Source: Novosphingobium marinum (lineage in GTDB: Bacteria > Pseudomonadota > Alphaproteobacteria > Sphingomonadales > Sphingomonadaceae). Taken from it: a stretch of 64,000 nt of DNA. Below are positions 23,719 through 33,736 of this stretch, in pieces. Each line of letters opens with the position of its first letter. Within the stretch, counting starts at the first letter, position 1. The notes beneath the pieces were generated by a model. The model was not told the origin of the DNA. It did no database searches and worked only from the letters and a program-made list of their open reading frames with translations. The position numbers and the translations under genes were made by a program. Location: positions 434,001 through 498,000 of the forward strand of contig NZ_JACBZF010000002.1 in assembly GCF_013408095.1 (NCBI RefSeq), in the 5' to 3' direction.

Positions 23719-24935
23719 AGGACGTGCATGGCGTGGACTATGCATCCGCGCCGCCATGGTCGCCGCGCCCGGACCTTCCCGGCTGGGACCGCTTTGCGCA
23801 CTGGGCACCGGTTTCGGCGCGCATCGCGCTCGGCACTCTCCTCCTGATGCTGTTCGTGGCCGCGATGGTCCCGATCAACGCAGGCAAGTCGGAGGTGTCG
23901 ACCAAGACGTTCGTCGAGAATCTCGCCGGTCCTCGGGACGGCGAAGCCGAGCGCGACCGCGATGACGATCTGCAACTCTACGATACCGCGATAGAACGCA
24001 TCCAGCGAGGCGAGAACTACTACGATTTCATCGTCGAGGAGCATCGCAAGGCGCATTACCCTGTCACGCCCGGCCTTGCCGTGCGCCTCCCGACCCTCGC
24101 CTATGTCGATGCCTTCCTCGGGAAGGGCGGTCAGACGGGCGTCGCGATCGTTTTGATGTTCGCGGTCCTGATCGTCTGGTGGCGACGCCTTGGCGAGGAG
24201 CCGGGGTGCGAAGGACGCACCCGGCGTATGGCGCTCGCCCTGCTGTTCGTCGGCGCATCGCTCGGGCTCAACCGCTATTATTTCGTACTGCATGAACTCT
24301 GGGCCGGGATGCTTCTGGCGCTGGCATTCGGCCTGCATCGTCCCGGCAAATGGGGGGCTGCGCTTGCCGTGGCCGCGCTGGCCCTCGCGATCCGCGAGCA
24401 CTCGCTGCCGTTCGTGCTGCTGATGGCAGCCATGGCGTTCTGGCGCCGCGACTGGAGAGAAGGTGCCGCCTGGGCCGCGCTCGTACTGGTCTTCCTTGCT
24501 GCGCTTTCGTGGCACCTCTCCATCGTGGCCGAGCAGGTCCTGCCCAGCGACCGGCCTTCGCCCGCCTGGCTTGTGATGCGCGGGATGTCCGGCTGGCTGT
24601 CCAACGTCGCGCTTTCCAGCAACCTGCGCTTCCTGCCGCACTGGCTCGCCGGCCCCGCCATCGTCCTGATGGTCTTCGGTTGGGCGGGCTGGAGATCGGC
24701 CGCCGGCGAGTTCGGCACACTGCTCTACCTCGGTTACGGCGTCGCGTTTATGCTCGCCGGCCGGCCCGACAACTTCTACTGGGGGGCAATGATCGCGCCT
24801 GCCATGTTCATCGGCCTCGCCTTCGCGCCGCGCGCCATCGCCTCGCTGATCCGCTCGGCCCGTGATGCCGGCGACGCTCGCGACGGCACACCGGACGCGG
24901 ACGGATCGCCAAGTTCCGCACTCGCCGTAAAGTAA
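23685..24935 (+). CDS. multi-pass integral membrane protein, function unknown
   Basis: I do not recognise a named family. From ATG 23685 it has 416 residues with roughly eight to nine hydrophobic helices, the first at about 46-63 (ARIALGTLLLMLFVAAMV). A soluble loop with YDTAIERIQRGENYYDF and EEHRKAHYPVTPGLAVRLP follows TM1. This arrangement is reminiscent of GT-C glycosyltransferase-like proteins, where the first loop is catalytic. That is only a resemblance. The gene overlaps the end of ubiB by 34 bases and is followed by coaBC after 36 bases, so it is co-transcribed. Confidence 0.7.
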   Translation: MGDDRGGPHRLKDVHGVDYASAPPWSPRPDLPGWDRFAHWAPVSARIALGTLLLMLFVAAMVPINAGKSEVSTKTFVENLAGPRDGEAERDRDDDLQLYDTAIERIQRGENYYDFIVEEHRKAHYPVTPGLAVRLPTLAYVDAFLGKGGQTGVAIVLMFAVLIVWWRRLGEEPGCEGRTRRMALALLFVGASLGLNRYYFVLHELWAGMLLALAFGLHRPGKWGAALAVAALALAIREHSLPFVLLMAAMAFWRRDWREGAAWAALVLVFLAALSWHLSIVAEQVLPSDRPSPAWLVMRGMSGWLSNVALSSNLRFLPHWLAGPAIVLMVFGWAGWRSAAGEFGTLLYLGYGVAFMLAGRPDNFYWGAMIAPAMFIGLAFAPRAIASLIRSARDAGDARDGTPDADGSPSSALAVK

Positions 24936-24971
24936 TTGCACAGCTAACACTGGGAGGGCAGAAGGACGCCC

Positions 24972-26666
24972 ATGGAGGGCCCGCGCATCCTGTTGGTCGT
25001 AGGCGGTGGAATTGCCGCCTACAAATCCTGCGAACTTGTCCGTCTCATCCGCAAGGGCGGAGGCGATGTTACGTGCGTGCTTACCGAGGGCGGATCGAAG
25101 TTCGTCACCGCGATGGCGCTGGCGGCGCTGTCCGAAAATCCCGTCCACACCACGCTCTGGGACCTTAAAAACGAGGTTGAGATGGGGCATATCCAGCTTT
25201 CGCGGGCCGCCGACCTGGTCGTCGTGTGCCCGGCGACGGCAGACTTGCTTGCAAAGATGGCGGCGGGCATTGCCGACGATCTTGCAACGACGTTGTTGCT
25301 CGCCACGGACAAGCCGGTGATGGCGGTCCCGGCGATGAACGTGCGCATGTGGCAGCACGCCTCGACCATGCGAAATGTCGAGACGCTGCGAACGGCGGGC
25401 GTCGACGTGATGGAGCCTGAAGAAGGCGCGATGGCCTGCGGCGAATACGGTCCGGGCCGCCTTCCCGAACCGCTTGCCGTCTGGCAGCGGATTTCCTGGG
25501 TGCTGGGTCTCGATCCGGTAGAGGTCGCGCCGCTGCCGGGTCAGGACACCGGTTTTCCGCAGCCCCAGGCGCCGCTTCCGACCGAACCGACACTCGTCGG
25601 GCCCGGCGAGCCGCAAGCGGCCGAGGAACCCGAATCCGAAGGGATGGGGCTGGGTGGCCTCGTCGCTTCGATGATCTCGCGCGGGCGCAAGAAGAAGCAG
25701 GCCATCGCGTTCGAGGAGGCCGAAGAGCAGGACCCCGCGCTGACCGGCGAGATGCCGGCACCGGAAGTCGAGCCTGCCGGGGAAGACGAATTCTCCGGGA
25801 ACCACGAGCCGGAAGAAGCGCCGCCGCTCGACATGTCGGGGCCGCTCCTGTCGCAAAAGGGTGGAGCGAAATCGGCGCCCCCGACCGATCCCGAGGCGAT
25901 CAATCACCTCGTATCGGGCGGCGAGGGGCGCGAGCCCGAACCGTACGACGAGAATGCGGAGTCTGCCGATCCGCTCGCCGGCCAGCCCGATTTCGAGCAG
26001 GACCCCGAGCATCGCCCGCTCTACGGCAAGCACGTGCTGGTGACTGCGGGGCCGACCCACGAGCCGATCGATCCCGTCCGCTACATCGCAAACCGCTCGT
26101 CGGGCCGCCAGGGCTTCGCGATAGCGGCTGCTGCTGCGGCCGCAGGGGCAAGGGTAACGCTGGTGGCGGGGCCGGTGCATCTCGACACGCCGCCCGGAGT
26201 CGACCGGATAGACGTCGAAAGCGCGCTCGAGATGGCCGATACGGTAAAGCGGTGCCTGCCTGCCGATGCGGCGATCATGGTAGCCGCCGTTGCCGACTGG
26301 CGCACGCGTGACGTGGCTTCGGAAAAGATCAAGAAACGCGGTTCCGCGCCGCCCGCGCTCCTGCTTACCGAAAACCCGGATATTCTCGCGACGGTCGCCG
26401 GTTTGCCCAAGCGGCCAAAGCTCCTTGTCGGATTCGCCGCCGAGACCGAGGACGTGATTTTCAACGCCAAGGAAAAGCGCCGGCGAAAGGGCGCCGACTG
26501 GATCGTGGCGAACGACGTTTCCGGCCCGCCCGGACAAAGCGTCATGGGGGGCGAGGACAATACCGTCCACATAATCACCGCCAGCGGGGTGGAAAGCCTT
26601 CCCGAACTGCCCAAGAACGACGTGGCATATGCCCTCGTCGAAAGGATCGCCGATGCTCTCCAGTGA
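24972..26666 (+). CDS. coaBC: bifunctional phosphopantothenoylcysteine decarboxylase / phosphopantothenate-cysteine ligase
   Basis: CoaBC makes 4'-phosphopantetheine for coenzyme A. The flavin-dependent CoaC half (1-180) shows [20 protein letters not shown], the active histidine in [22 protein letters not shown] and the catalytic cysteine in [13 protein letters not shown]. The CoaB half (from about 350) shows [27 protein letters not shown] and [15 protein letters not shown]. The protein is 564 residues against about 400 in most bacteria. The difference is an acidic, proline-rich insert of roughly 150 residues (about 190-345) between the halves, containing a basic patch RGRKKKQ. The insert looks disordered; its role is unknown. 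Confidence 0.93.
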   Translation: MEGPRILLVVGGGIAAYKSCELVRLIRKGGGDVTCVLTEGGSKFVTAMALAALSENPVHTTLWDLKNEVEMGHIQLSRAADLVVVCPATADLLAKMAAGIADDLATTLLLATDKPVMAVPAMNVRMWQHASTMRNVETLRTAGVDVMEPEEGAMACGEYGPGRLPEPLAVWQRISWVLGLDPVEVAPLPGQDTGFPQPQAPLPTEPTLVGPGEPQAAEEPESEGMGLGGLVASMISRGRKKKQAIAFEEAEEQDPALTGEMPAPEVEPAGEDEFSGNHEPEEAPPLDMSGPLLSQKGGAKSAPPTDPEAINHLVSGGEGREPEPYDENAESADPLAGQPDFEQDPEHRPLYGKHVLVTAGPTHEPIDPVRYIANRSSGRQGFAIAAAAAAAGARVTLVAGPVHLDTPPGVDRIDVESALEMADTVKRCLPADAAIMVAAVADWRTRDVASEKIKKRGSAPPALLLTENPDILATVAGLPKRPKLLVGFAAETEDVIFNAKEKRRRKGADWIVANDVSGPPGQSVMGGEDNTVHIITASGVESLPELPKNDVAYALVERIADALQ

Positions 26667-27123
26667 AAACGTTCCCGTTCCCGTAAAGCGCCTCGCGCAT
26701 TTCGAGGGGCTGGAACTGCCCGCCTATGCGACCGACGGGGCGGCGGGGATGGACGTGCTTGCGGCCGAGTCCCTGACGCTTTCGCCGGGTGCAAGGCACG
26801 CGGTCGCGACCGGACTTGCCATGGCGATACCATCAGGGTTCGAAATCCAGGTACGCCCGCGCTCGGGACTGGCGCTCAGGCATGGGGTGACGGTCCCGAA
26901 CACGCCCGGCACGATCGATTCGGATTATCGGGGCGAACTGAAGGTGATCGTGATCAATCACGGCGATGATGCTTTCGAGATCCGGCGCGGCGACCGGATC
27001 GCGCAACTTGTCCTGGCGCCGGTCACGCGCGCTGGCTGGCTGCCCGTCGAAGAGCTCGACGAGACATCGCGCGGCGAAGGCGGTTTCGGTTCTACCGGAG
27101 GCGTCGCGGCGCTCGGCAACTAA
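26653..27123 (+). CDS. dut: deoxyuridine 5'-triphosphate nucleotidohydrolase
   Basis: This trimeric dUTPase keeps uracil out of DNA. From ATG 26653 it has 156 residues with all five motifs: AGMDVLAAE (I), [11 protein letters not shown] (II), [12 protein letters not shown] (III), RGDRIAQLV (IV) and GFGSTGG (V). It overlaps the end of coaBC by 14 bases, a gene pair seen in many bacteria. Confidence 0.96.
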   Translation: MLSSENVPVPVKRLAHFEGLELPAYATDGAAGMDVLAAESLTLSPGARHAVATGLAMAIPSGFEIQVRPRSGLALRHGVTVPNTPGTIDSDYRGELKVIVINHGDDAFEIRRGDRIAQLVLAPVTRAGWLPVEELDETSRGEGGFGSTGGVAALGN

Positions 27124-27135
27124 GGAAGGACCGGC

Positions 27136-27384
27136 ATGCTATTATCGATCGCTTCAGCGGCGCTGGTGCTGGCGCAGGCGGCGCCGGCAGAGCCGGACAA
27201 GCTATCGCTCTGGCAGGCATGCGTCGAACGGAATGCGGCATCGCTGGCACTTCAGTCCGTGGAAAGTTCGGAAATCGTGGCAACGGCCGCGTTCGGCTCG
27301 TGCATCGAGCAGGAAGCGGCGTACTGGCAAAGCGTCTATGCCACGCTCCGTGGGCCCGACACCGCTTTCGACGAGACCAACTAG
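27136..27384 (+). CDS. small secreted hypothetical protein, possibly cut short by an amber codon
   Basis: This is an 82-residue product with a signal peptide (LLSIASAALVLAQAAPA), two cysteines (residues 29 and 56) and a helical body. AAGGAAGGA precedes ATG 27136. The reading frame continues cleanly after TAG 27382-27384 for 28 more codons (starting IFDLQQRRLRSKAVA, arginine/alanine-rich helix) to a second TAG at 27469-27471. That tail looks coding. The TAG may be a recent nonsense mutation, a readthrough site or a sequencing error. No family is recognised. It follows dut by 12 bases. Confidence 0.6.
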   Translation: MLLSIASAALVLAQAAPAEPDKLSLWQACVERNAASLALQSVESSEIVATAAFGSCIEQEAAYWQSVYATLRGPDTAFDETN

Positions 27385-27475
27385 ATTTTCGACCTGCAGC
27401 AGCGGCGCCTGCGCTCGAAGGCGGTCGCCAGGGCCGTTGTCGCGCGTGCACGGGCACGGGCGGGCCAGTAGCCAC

Positions 27476-27511
27476 GAAAAAGGGCAGGAGCGCGCTCGCA
27501 CTCCTGCCCTT
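27476..27511 (-). terminator. rho-independent terminator, convergent genes
   Basis: An 11-bp stem (AAGGGCAGGAG / CTCCTGCCCTT, ten-base loop) is followed on the - strand by TTTTT. It ends the DUF4136 gene, 29 bases after its stop. It may also slow + strand transcripts from the dut operon, though no T run follows there. Confidence 0.8.
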
Positions 27512-27539
27512 CCGGAGACTCCCGTACAGGGAAATCCTG

Positions 27540-28211
27540 TCAGCGCCGGTCTTCCGGCGCGACGGAGATGCGCACGGTCTCTCCCGAATTTCCGGGGAAC
27601 CCGGTAAACATCGCCTCGACCAGGTTCGGAACCAGATACTGAAGCTTGTTCGAACGCGACAGCGCTTCGGCCTTGCCTTCGAAAACGCGCTCGCCGGTCG
27701 AGGCGCGGTCGATCTTCATGTCGATCCCGCTGGTGTAGACGGTGTAGCTGCTGATTTCCGGCCCGCCGAAGAACGGATCGTGAAAGCCGTAATGCCACGG
27801 GCCTCCGCGATAACCCCAGTAGCTGGGATAGGCGCTGTAACCGTACCAGGGCGAGTAATAGTGGCTGCGGCCGAAGCCGGTCGTGCGCACTCGCTCGCGG
27901 CCATTGTCGACGCCGTAGTCGAACCGCACGATAAGCTGCGCGTCGGCGGGATCGGCCACCGGAGTGTAGCCCACCTGGCTCATCTGGTACTCGACGATGT
28001 CGGCATAGCGATTGAACTCGATGCCGCCAGCAAGTGCGGGATCGTCGGCCACGACTGCGAAAGTCTGGCCGCTGGGTGCGGGAAGCTGCGACTGGAAGCG
28101 CGAGACGTCGGCGCGGAACGGGGAGGCGCAGGCCGCAAGGCCAAGCATGAGCGAGGCCGCAACCGCCACCTTCATTGCGCCGGTGCGCGAATTGAGGCTC
28201 AGGTTCATCAT
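27540..28211 (-). CDS. DUF4136 family lipoprotein
   Basis: The protein has 223 residues with a lipoprotein signal (VAVAASLMLGLAAC, lipobox LAAC). The DUF4136 body is recognisable in GGIEFNRYADIVEYQMSQVGY and ADAQLIVRFDYGVDNG. A tyrosine/tryptophan/glycine-rich stretch follows (SHYYSPWYGYSAYPSYWGYR). Such proteins are anchored to the envelope; function is not known. GGAGAGAAC directly before ATG 28211 supports this start over the longer frame. Confidence 0.85.
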   Translation of the reverse strand: MMNLSLNSRTGAMKVAVAASLMLGLAACASPFRADVSRFQSQLPAPSGQTFAVVADDPALAGGIEFNRYADIVEYQMSQVGYTPVADPADAQLIVRFDYGVDNGRERVRTTGFGRSHYYSPWYGYSAYPSYWGYRGGPWHYGFHDPFFGGPEISSYTVYTSGIDMKIDRASTGERVFEGKAEALSRSNKLQYLVPNLVEAMFTGFPGNSGETVRISVAPEDRR

Positions 28212-28345
28212 GTTCTCTCCACATCGAGAGGCTCGTGCGGCCACCGTAAAGGGCCAACCTCTCCGAAACGAGAACATGCCGTAAACGAAGGCTGCTGAAT
28301 AGCCGTTGAATGGAGGCTATGCTGCGGTGAATTGCTCTTTGTTAT

Positions 28346-29365
28346 TCAGAGCCTTACGAGACCGAGCGCCTTGTAGGCCGCATCGAGGGTGGGAATCGCG
28401 ATTTCGCGGGCCTTCCATGCCCCCTTGGCAAGGATCGCGTCGAGCGCCTCTCCGTCGCCTTTCAGTTCGACGAATCGCGCGTTGATCGGTGCGAGGCGTT
28501 CCACCAGCACTTCGCCCAGTGCCGGCTTGAACTTTCCGAAGCCTTCTCCGCCGAAATCGCGAAGCACCTGCTCGACCGAAGACCCGGTCAGTGCCGCATA
28601 GATACCGACAAGGTTGGCTGCTTCGGCGCGGTCGCCAAGGCCCTTCGGTTCGGACGGCAACGGTTCGGGATCGGTCTTTGCCTTCTTGACCTTCTTCATG
28701 ATCGTGTCGGCATCGTCGGTCAGGTTGATCCGGCTCATGTCGGACGGATCGGACTTCGACATCTTCGCGGTTCCGTCGCGAAGGCTCATGATCCGGGCAG
28801 CGTCGGGCGGAATGATCGGATCGGGCAGGGTGAAGACCGGCGCCTCTTCCGACGCGAAATCGTTGTTGAACTTCTGCGCGATGTCGCGCGCAAGCTCCAG
28901 GTGCTGTTTCTGGTCCTCGCCGACGGGAACATGGGTGGCCTGGTAAAGCAGGACATCGGCGGCCTGCAGGACCGGGTAGGTGAACAGCGCGACCGAAGCG
29001 CCCTCGCGGTTCTTGCCCGCCTTGTCCTTCCACTGCGTCATGCGGTTGAGCCAGCCCATGCGGGCGGTGCCGTTGAGCAGCCATTGCAGTTCCGCGTGCG
29101 CGGGCACCTGCGCCTGGTTGAACAGGATCGACCGGTCGGGATCGACGCCGCATGCGACGAGCGCCGCAACCATCTCCCGCGTGCTTGCCGTCAGGACGGC
29201 GGGATCGTGCGGCATCGAGATCGCGTGAAGGTCGGCAAGGAAGAACAGGCACTGCCCGCCGCTGGCGCTCACCTCGTCCTGCATGGCCACCCAGTTGCGG
29301 ATCGCGCCGAGGTAGTTGCCGAGGTGCAGGTTGCCGGTAGGCTGGATGCCGGAGACGATGCGCAT
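28346..29365 (-). CDS. trpS: tryptophan-tRNA ligase
   Basis: TrpRS charges tRNA-Trp. The 339 residues have the HIGH-type motif [14 protein letters not shown] (about 9-22) and the KMSKS loop [17 protein letters not shown] (about 199-215). The core [11 protein letters not shown] and [20 protein letters not shown] are also typical. It lies 81 bases after murJ on the same strand and probably shares its transcript. Confidence 0.97.
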   Translation of the reverse strand: MRIVSGIQPTGNLHLGNYLGAIRNWVAMQDEVSASGGQCLFFLADLHAISMPHDPAVLTASTREMVAALVACGVDPDRSILFNQAQVPAHAELQWLLNGTARMGWLNRMTQWKDKAGKNREGASVALFTYPVLQAADVLLYQATHVPVGEDQKQHLELARDIAQKFNNDFASEEAPVFTLPDPIIPPDAARIMSLRDGTAKMSKSDPSDMSRINLTDDADTIMKKVKKAKTDPEPLPSEPKGLGDRAEAANLVGIYAALTGSSVEQVLRDFGGEGFGKFKPALGEVLVERLAPINARFVELKGDGEALDAILAKGAWKAREIAIPTLDAAYKALGLVRL

Positions 29366-29446
29366 GGATGAGCTTCTGCTGGCTGGGAACGGAGGACGGG
29401 AACCGGCGGGCCATAAGCGGCGCGGCGTCGCGTTGGAAGGAAATTC

Positions 29447-31021
29447 TCAGCCGGTGCGGCGGGTAAGCTGGCGCATCGTCTCGCGGGAAAGCACGCCGAG
29501 CACCGCGGCGAGGGCGAAGAAAACCGCCGCGCCCAGTGCCACGAGCGCGACAATGGCTGCAACCCGTTCGGGCAGGGAGCCGGTGTACCAGTCGGCGCCG
29601 TAGGGCATGGCATACCACAACGCCGCGCCCATGGCGGCACCTGCCAGCGCGATCCTTGCGATGCGCCCGGCGACGAGCGGCGTCAGGTGATAGTATCCCT
29701 TCCGCACGAGCAGGAGGTAAAGCAGCCCGCAATTCGTCCACGCGCCGATGGCACCGCCGAGCGCCAGCCCGACGACCCCCAGCCGGGGAACGAGGATAAA
29801 GTTCGCGATGACGTTGAGCACGAGCCCCGTCGCGGCCGTGTAGACCGGCGTCCGCGTATCCTTGCGCGCGAAGAAGTTCGGGACGAGCACCTTTACGAGG
29901 ACGTAGGCCGGCAAGCCGACGACCAGGCCGGACACCACCGCGCCGGTCTGCAGGCTGTCGGCGAGCGTGTAGGCTCCGCCCGTATAGAAGGCGCGCGTGA
30001 AGGCGCTCCCCGACACGAACAGCGCAATGGCGGCGGGCAGGGTCAGCAACAGCGCCAGTTCCACGGCGTTGCTCTGCAGGCGGAACGCGCCGCCGGCATC
30101 CTCGTTGGCTATGAAGCGTGACAGCGAGGGAAGTATCGCCGTACCCAGCGCGATCCCGATGATCCCGAGCGGTAGCTGGTTGAGCCTGTCCGCCATGGCC
30201 AGATAGGTGATCGAGCTCTCGGGCAGGGTGGCGATGAAGAACAGGTCGATGAAGCGGCTGATCTGGTAGACGCCGGCTCCGAAAATGGCAGGCAGCACGA
30301 GGATACCCAGCTCGCGCACGCCCGCAGTGATACGCGGCCTGCGCAGCCGCATGCTGAAACCCGAACGCCAAGCCCAGAAGCCGAGCCAGAGCAACTGGAA
30401 TAGTCCCGAGGCGCTGACTGCTATTGCCAGCATCAGCCCTGTTTTCTCGCGGGCTTCCTCGCCGCCGTCCATGCCAGCGCCGATGACCAGCGCGGTGATC
30501 AGGCAGATGTTGAGCATGATCGGCGCGGCCGCCGCTGCGGCGAAGCGCGACATCGAGTTGAGCACCGCCGCCAGCAATGTCGCGAGGCTCATGAAGGCGA
30601 GGTAGGGGAAAGTGATGCGCGCCATCAGGATGGCGAGAGAGAAGGTGTCGCGGTCGTTCTCAAGCCCGTCGCTGGCAAAGAGGCCCATGACCCACGGCAT
30701 CACGATCAACGCGATGGCTGAAAAGACGATCAGGATCGGAATGAGGATCGCCAGCACTTCCTCGGAAAAACGGCGTGCCTCCGAGAGGTCGGCGCCTTCT
30801 TCCTTGTAGTGGCGGTTGAACAGCGGAACGAAGGCCTGCGAGAACGCGCCCTCGGCGAAGAGCCTGCGGAAGATGTTGGGTAGCTGGAAGGCGAGCTGCC
30901 ATGCGTCGGCCACGCCGCCCGCGCCCAGAACACGGGCCAGCAGGATGTCGCGGGCGAAACCGAACACGCGGCTGACGGCAGTAAGGCCGCCGATCGTGCC
31001 GACGTTCCTGACAAGGCTCAT
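29447..31021 (-). CDS. murJ: lipid II flippase MurJ
   Basis: MurJ flips the peptidoglycan precursor lipid II across the inner membrane. The 524 residues hold about fourteen membrane helices. The family start SRVFGFARDILLARVLGAGG (about 18-37), FRRLFAEGAFSQAFVPLFNR (about 52-71) and PNFFARKDTRTPV are diagnostic, with conserved arginines on the central cavity. It sits between secB and trpS on the - strand. Confidence 0.96.
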   Translation of the reverse strand: MSLVRNVGTIGGLTAVSRVFGFARDILLARVLGAGGVADAWQLAFQLPNIFRRLFAEGAFSQAFVPLFNRHYKEEGADLSEARRFSEEVLAILIPILIVFSAIALIVMPWVMGLFASDGLENDRDTFSLAILMARITFPYLAFMSLATLLAAVLNSMSRFAAAAAAPIMLNICLITALVIGAGMDGGEEAREKTGLMLAIAVSASGLFQLLWLGFWAWRSGFSMRLRRPRITAGVRELGILVLPAIFGAGVYQISRFIDLFFIATLPESSITYLAMADRLNQLPLGIIGIALGTAILPSLSRFIANEDAGGAFRLQSNAVELALLLTLPAAIALFVSGSAFTRAFYTGGAYTLADSLQTGAVVSGLVVGLPAYVLVKVLVPNFFARKDTRTPVYTAATGLVLNVIANFILVPRLGVVGLALGGAIGAWTNCGLLYLLLVRKGYYHLTPLVAGRIARIALAGAAMGAALWYAMPYGADWYTGSLPERVAAIVALVALGAAVFFALAAVLGVLSRETMRQLTRRTG

Positions 31022-31070
31022 TCGCCTGCGCGCCTTCCGGACCGGCTCACGCGAACCAGCCGTTCACGTC

Positions 31071-31598
31071 TCAGGCGTTGCCCGTTGGCACGGGCGGGGT
31101 GTCGTCCCCGCCCTGGTTCTGCTGGGCCTGAAGCTGCTGGACGTAGAGCGCATTGAAATCGACGGGGTCGAGCATCAGCGGGGGGAAGCCCGCATCGCGA
31201 ACCGCGTCGGCAACGATGCGGCGCGCGAACGGGAAAAGGATGCGCGGGGCTTCGGCATAGAGGAACGCGTGGGCATTGGCCTCGTCCAGGTTGCGCATGC
31301 CAATGACACCGCAATAGGAAAGCTCGACCGCGTAGGACACGCCCTGCGACGTCTTGGCCGTCGCCGTCATCCGCAGCTCCACTTCGTGCAGTTCCTCGGA
31401 AACCGGCTTCGCGCCGATATTGAACTGGACGTCGAGACCGGGCGTTTCCTGCCACTGGAAGCTTTCGGGCGCGCTCGGGTTCTCGACCGAGAGGTCCTTG
31501 ACGTACTGCATCACTATGCCCGCAGTCGGCGTCTGGTCGTCTCCGTTGCCGTTCCCGCCGAGATTAAGATCGGTAATGATGTTGCCGTCATCGGCCAT
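31071..31598 (-). CDS. secB: protein-export chaperone SecB
   Basis: SecB keeps exported precursors unfolded and hands them to SecA. The 175 residues contain QYVKDLSVENPSAPESFQW (about 32-50), VQFNIGAKPV, ELSYCGVIGMRN, ILFPFARRIVADAVRDAGFP (about 119-138) and LDPVDFNALY. Glycine/asparagine-rich and glutamine-rich tails flank the core. It is divergent from the TimA-MltA-Smr row. Confidence 0.96.
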   Translation of the reverse strand: MADDGNIITDLNLGGNGNGDDQTPTAGIVMQYVKDLSVENPSAPESFQWQETPGLDVQFNIGAKPVSEELHEVELRMTATAKTSQGVSYAVELSYCGVIGMRNLDEANAHAFLYAEAPRILFPFARRIVADAVRDAGFPPLMLDPVDFNALYVQQLQAQQNQGGDDTPPVPTGNA

Positions 31599-31835
31599 GA
31601 TGAATTCTCTCTTACCCTTGCGACTGTCAGGCCCGCGCGCTTAGACTTTGTGGCCGCAAATTGAAAGTGCGGAGCATGGTTTGCACAAACTCTGGGCGGA
31701 AATGCGTTTTTGCCGCTCGAACCGGCGGAAATTTCGCCATTTCGGTCGCTCACGCGTTGTTCATTTGTAAACCCTACCTATCTGAGGTTATGACGTTTGA
31801 ACCGCCGCTTGGGGCGAAGCAATGGATATGATGGC

Positions 31836-32513
31836 GTGACTGTCGAAATCGTGATCCTGGCAATGATCGCAGCCTTCCTTGGCTTGCGTCTGTATTCCGT
31901 GCTCGGTCGCCGTGCCGAGCACGAGGAAGAGCCGATCCAGGGCCGTTTCGAAGGACAACCGGGTGCGCCCGGCGCGGCTCGGCCGCATCAGCCGTCGCAA
32001 TCTGCGGAAGCGCCGAACCATCCTGCCGGCGTTCGTCATCGCGAGTTTCCCGTAACGTCGCCAGCCGTCGATCGCGGCATGCGCGAGATCGCCGCGGCCG
32101 ACCGCCGCTTCGATGCCTTCGGGTTCCTCGAAGGCGCGCGCACTGCCTACAGCATGATCCTCGAGGCGTTCTGGCGGGGCGACAAGGAAGAGCTGCGCGA
32201 GCTTTGCGACGATGAAGTCTACTCCAGCTTCGCCGCCGCCATCGATGCTCGCGAGGCAGCGGGCGAGACGCTGGACAACCGGCTGGTCCGGGTCGAGGAC
32301 GCGGCGATCGTCGATGCTTCGTATGATGCTCCCATGGCGCGCGTCACGATGCGCTTCCGTTCGGACATTGCCGCCGTCACGCGCGACAAGGACGGCAACG
32401 TGATCGCGGGCTCGCTCGACGACGCGATCGAGGCGGTCGACATCTGGACCTTCTCTCGCAATGTCAATTCCTCCGATCCCGACTGGCTTCTGGACGAGAC
32501 CGACGAGGGCTGA
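31836..32513 (+). CDS. Tim44/TimA-family putative adaptor protein
   Basis: This is a 225-residue inner-membrane-anchored protein with an N-terminal helix (VEIVILAMIAAFLGLRLYSV), a flexible proline-rich linker (about 40-80) and a Tim44-like C-terminal domain (EGARTAYSMILEAFWRGDKE, then an NTF2-like beta region ending WTFSRNVNSSDPDWLL). The mitochondrial relative tethers the import motor. The bacterial role is less clear but tied to the envelope. GTG 31836 gives the family-like N-terminus; a TTG at 31797 is also open. It is divergent from secB. Confidence 0.85.
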   Translation: MTVEIVILAMIAAFLGLRLYSVLGRRAEHEEEPIQGRFEGQPGAPGAARPHQPSQSAEAPNHPAGVRHREFPVTSPAVDRGMREIAAADRRFDAFGFLEGARTAYSMILEAFWRGDKEELRELCDDEVYSSFAAAIDAREAAGETLDNRLVRVEDAAIVDASYDAPMARVTMRFRSDIAAVTRDKDGNVIAGSLDDAIEAVDIWTFSRNVNSSDPDWLLDETDEG

Positions 32514-32518
32514 TCTCC

Positions 32519-33736
32519 GTGCGGAGGTTCGGCAGAAAGATCGCGACGCTGGCGTTACTCGCGCTGATCGCGGCGTGCGGCAGGATCATTCCGGAAGGTC
32601 AGCTGCCCGGGCCGCAGACCTCGCTCCCCGGCCCGATCCCCGCTCCGACTCCGCAACCGGGATCTGCATTGCTCGCTGGCGTATCGCCGGGGCCGATGTT
32701 CGCTTCGCTGGCTGTCGGCGCTTCTGATGCGGCGGCGGCGCTCTCATCCTTTCGCGAAAGCTGCCCCAGGCTGCTCGCGCGGGAGGATCGCAGCGGACTG
32801 ACTCGGAACGGCGACTGGCAGGAAGCATGTGGCGCCGCCGCTACATGGGGTCCGAACGATGCCCGCGGCTTCTTCAACCGCTACTTCGAGACCGCCCGCG
32901 TGGGTGACGGCACGGCTTTCGCCACCGGGTACTATGAGCCTGAGATCGCCGGTTCGCGGACCCGCCGACCGGGTTACGACGTGCCGGTCTATGGCATGCC
33001 GTCAGACCTTGTTCGCGCGTGGCCCGCCGACATGCCGGAAAGCGAGCGGACAGGTCGTCCGCCGCTCGGAAGGTACAACCAAAGCGGGGACTTCGTGCCC
33101 TACTTCGATCGTGCCCAGATCGAGGACGGTGCGCTTTCCGGGCGTGGTCTCGAGATCGCCTGGGCGGCGGATCCGATCGAGTTCTTCTTCCTCCAGATTC
33201 AAGGGTCGGGACGTCTGCGCAGTCCGGACGGAGAGGTCATGCGCATTGGCTATGCCGGCCAGAACGGACGCGGTTATACCGGCATCGGTGGCGTGATGCG
33301 CGAGCGCGGACTGCTCGGCGACGGCCCCGGCCAGTACCCCGGCTCGATGCAGGGCATCATGCAGTACCTCCGTGAAAAACCTGCCGAGGGCCGTGAACTG
33401 ATGCGAGAGAACCAGAGCTGGGTTTTCTTTCGCGAACTGACCGGCGACGGCCCCCTCGGTGCGCTTTCCGTTCCGGTCCGCGCGGAAAGCTCGGTGGCCG
33501 CCGATCCCAATTTCGTACCGCTCGGAGCACCGGTTTGGCTTGAACTCGATCGTCCGCGCGCCAACGGCATGTGGATCGCGCAGGATACCGGCGGCGCTAT
33601 CAAGGGCGCGAACCGCTTCGATACCTTCTGGGGCGCCGGCGCCGATGCGCGGGAGATTGCTGGCGGCATGAGCGGTCGCGGACAGGCGCTTATCCTGCTG
33701 CCGAAAGGAACGCTTTCGCGCATCGGCGCGCGATGA
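32519..33736 (+). CDS. mltA: membrane-bound lytic murein transglycosylase A
   Basis: MltA cleaves glycan strands in peptidoglycan, leaving anhydro ends. The 405-residue precursor has a lipoprotein signal with lipobox LIAAC (about 15-20). Family blocks are TGYYEPEIAGSRTRRPGYDV (about 139-158), GRYNQSGDFVPYFDRAQI, EIAWAADPIEFFFLQIQGSG and the 3D-domain end IAQDTGGAIKGANRFDTFWG, whose aspartate is catalytic. The start is GTG 32519, five bases after the TimA-like gene. The stop overlaps the Smr gene as ATGA. Confidence 0.95.
   Translation: MRRFGRKIATLALLALIAACGRIIPEGQLPGPQTSLPGPIPAPTPQPGSALLAGVSPGPMFASLAVGASDAAAALSSFRESCPRLLAREDRSGLTRNGDWQEACGAAATWGPNDARGFFNRYFETARVGDGTAFATGYYEPEIAGSRTRRPGYDVPVYGMPSDLVRAWPADMPESERTGRPPLGRYNQSGDFVPYFDRAQIEDGALSGRGLEIAWAADPIEFFFLQIQGSGRLRSPDGEVMRIGYAGQNGRGYTGIGGVMRERGLLGDGPGQYPGSMQGIMQYLREKPAEGRELMRENQSWVFFRELTGDGPLGALSVPVRAESSVAADPNFVPLGAPVWLELDRPRANGMWIAQDTGGAIKGANRFDTFWGAGADAREIAGGMSGRGQALILLPKGTLSRIGAR

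Noticed and set aside
23400..26570. Very long antisense open frame (1056 codons) on the - strand
   Set aside because: It lies opposite ubiB, the membrane protein and coaBC, which are real. Its product is rich in Arg, Asp and His with no domain, as expected for a shadow frame in high-GC DNA.
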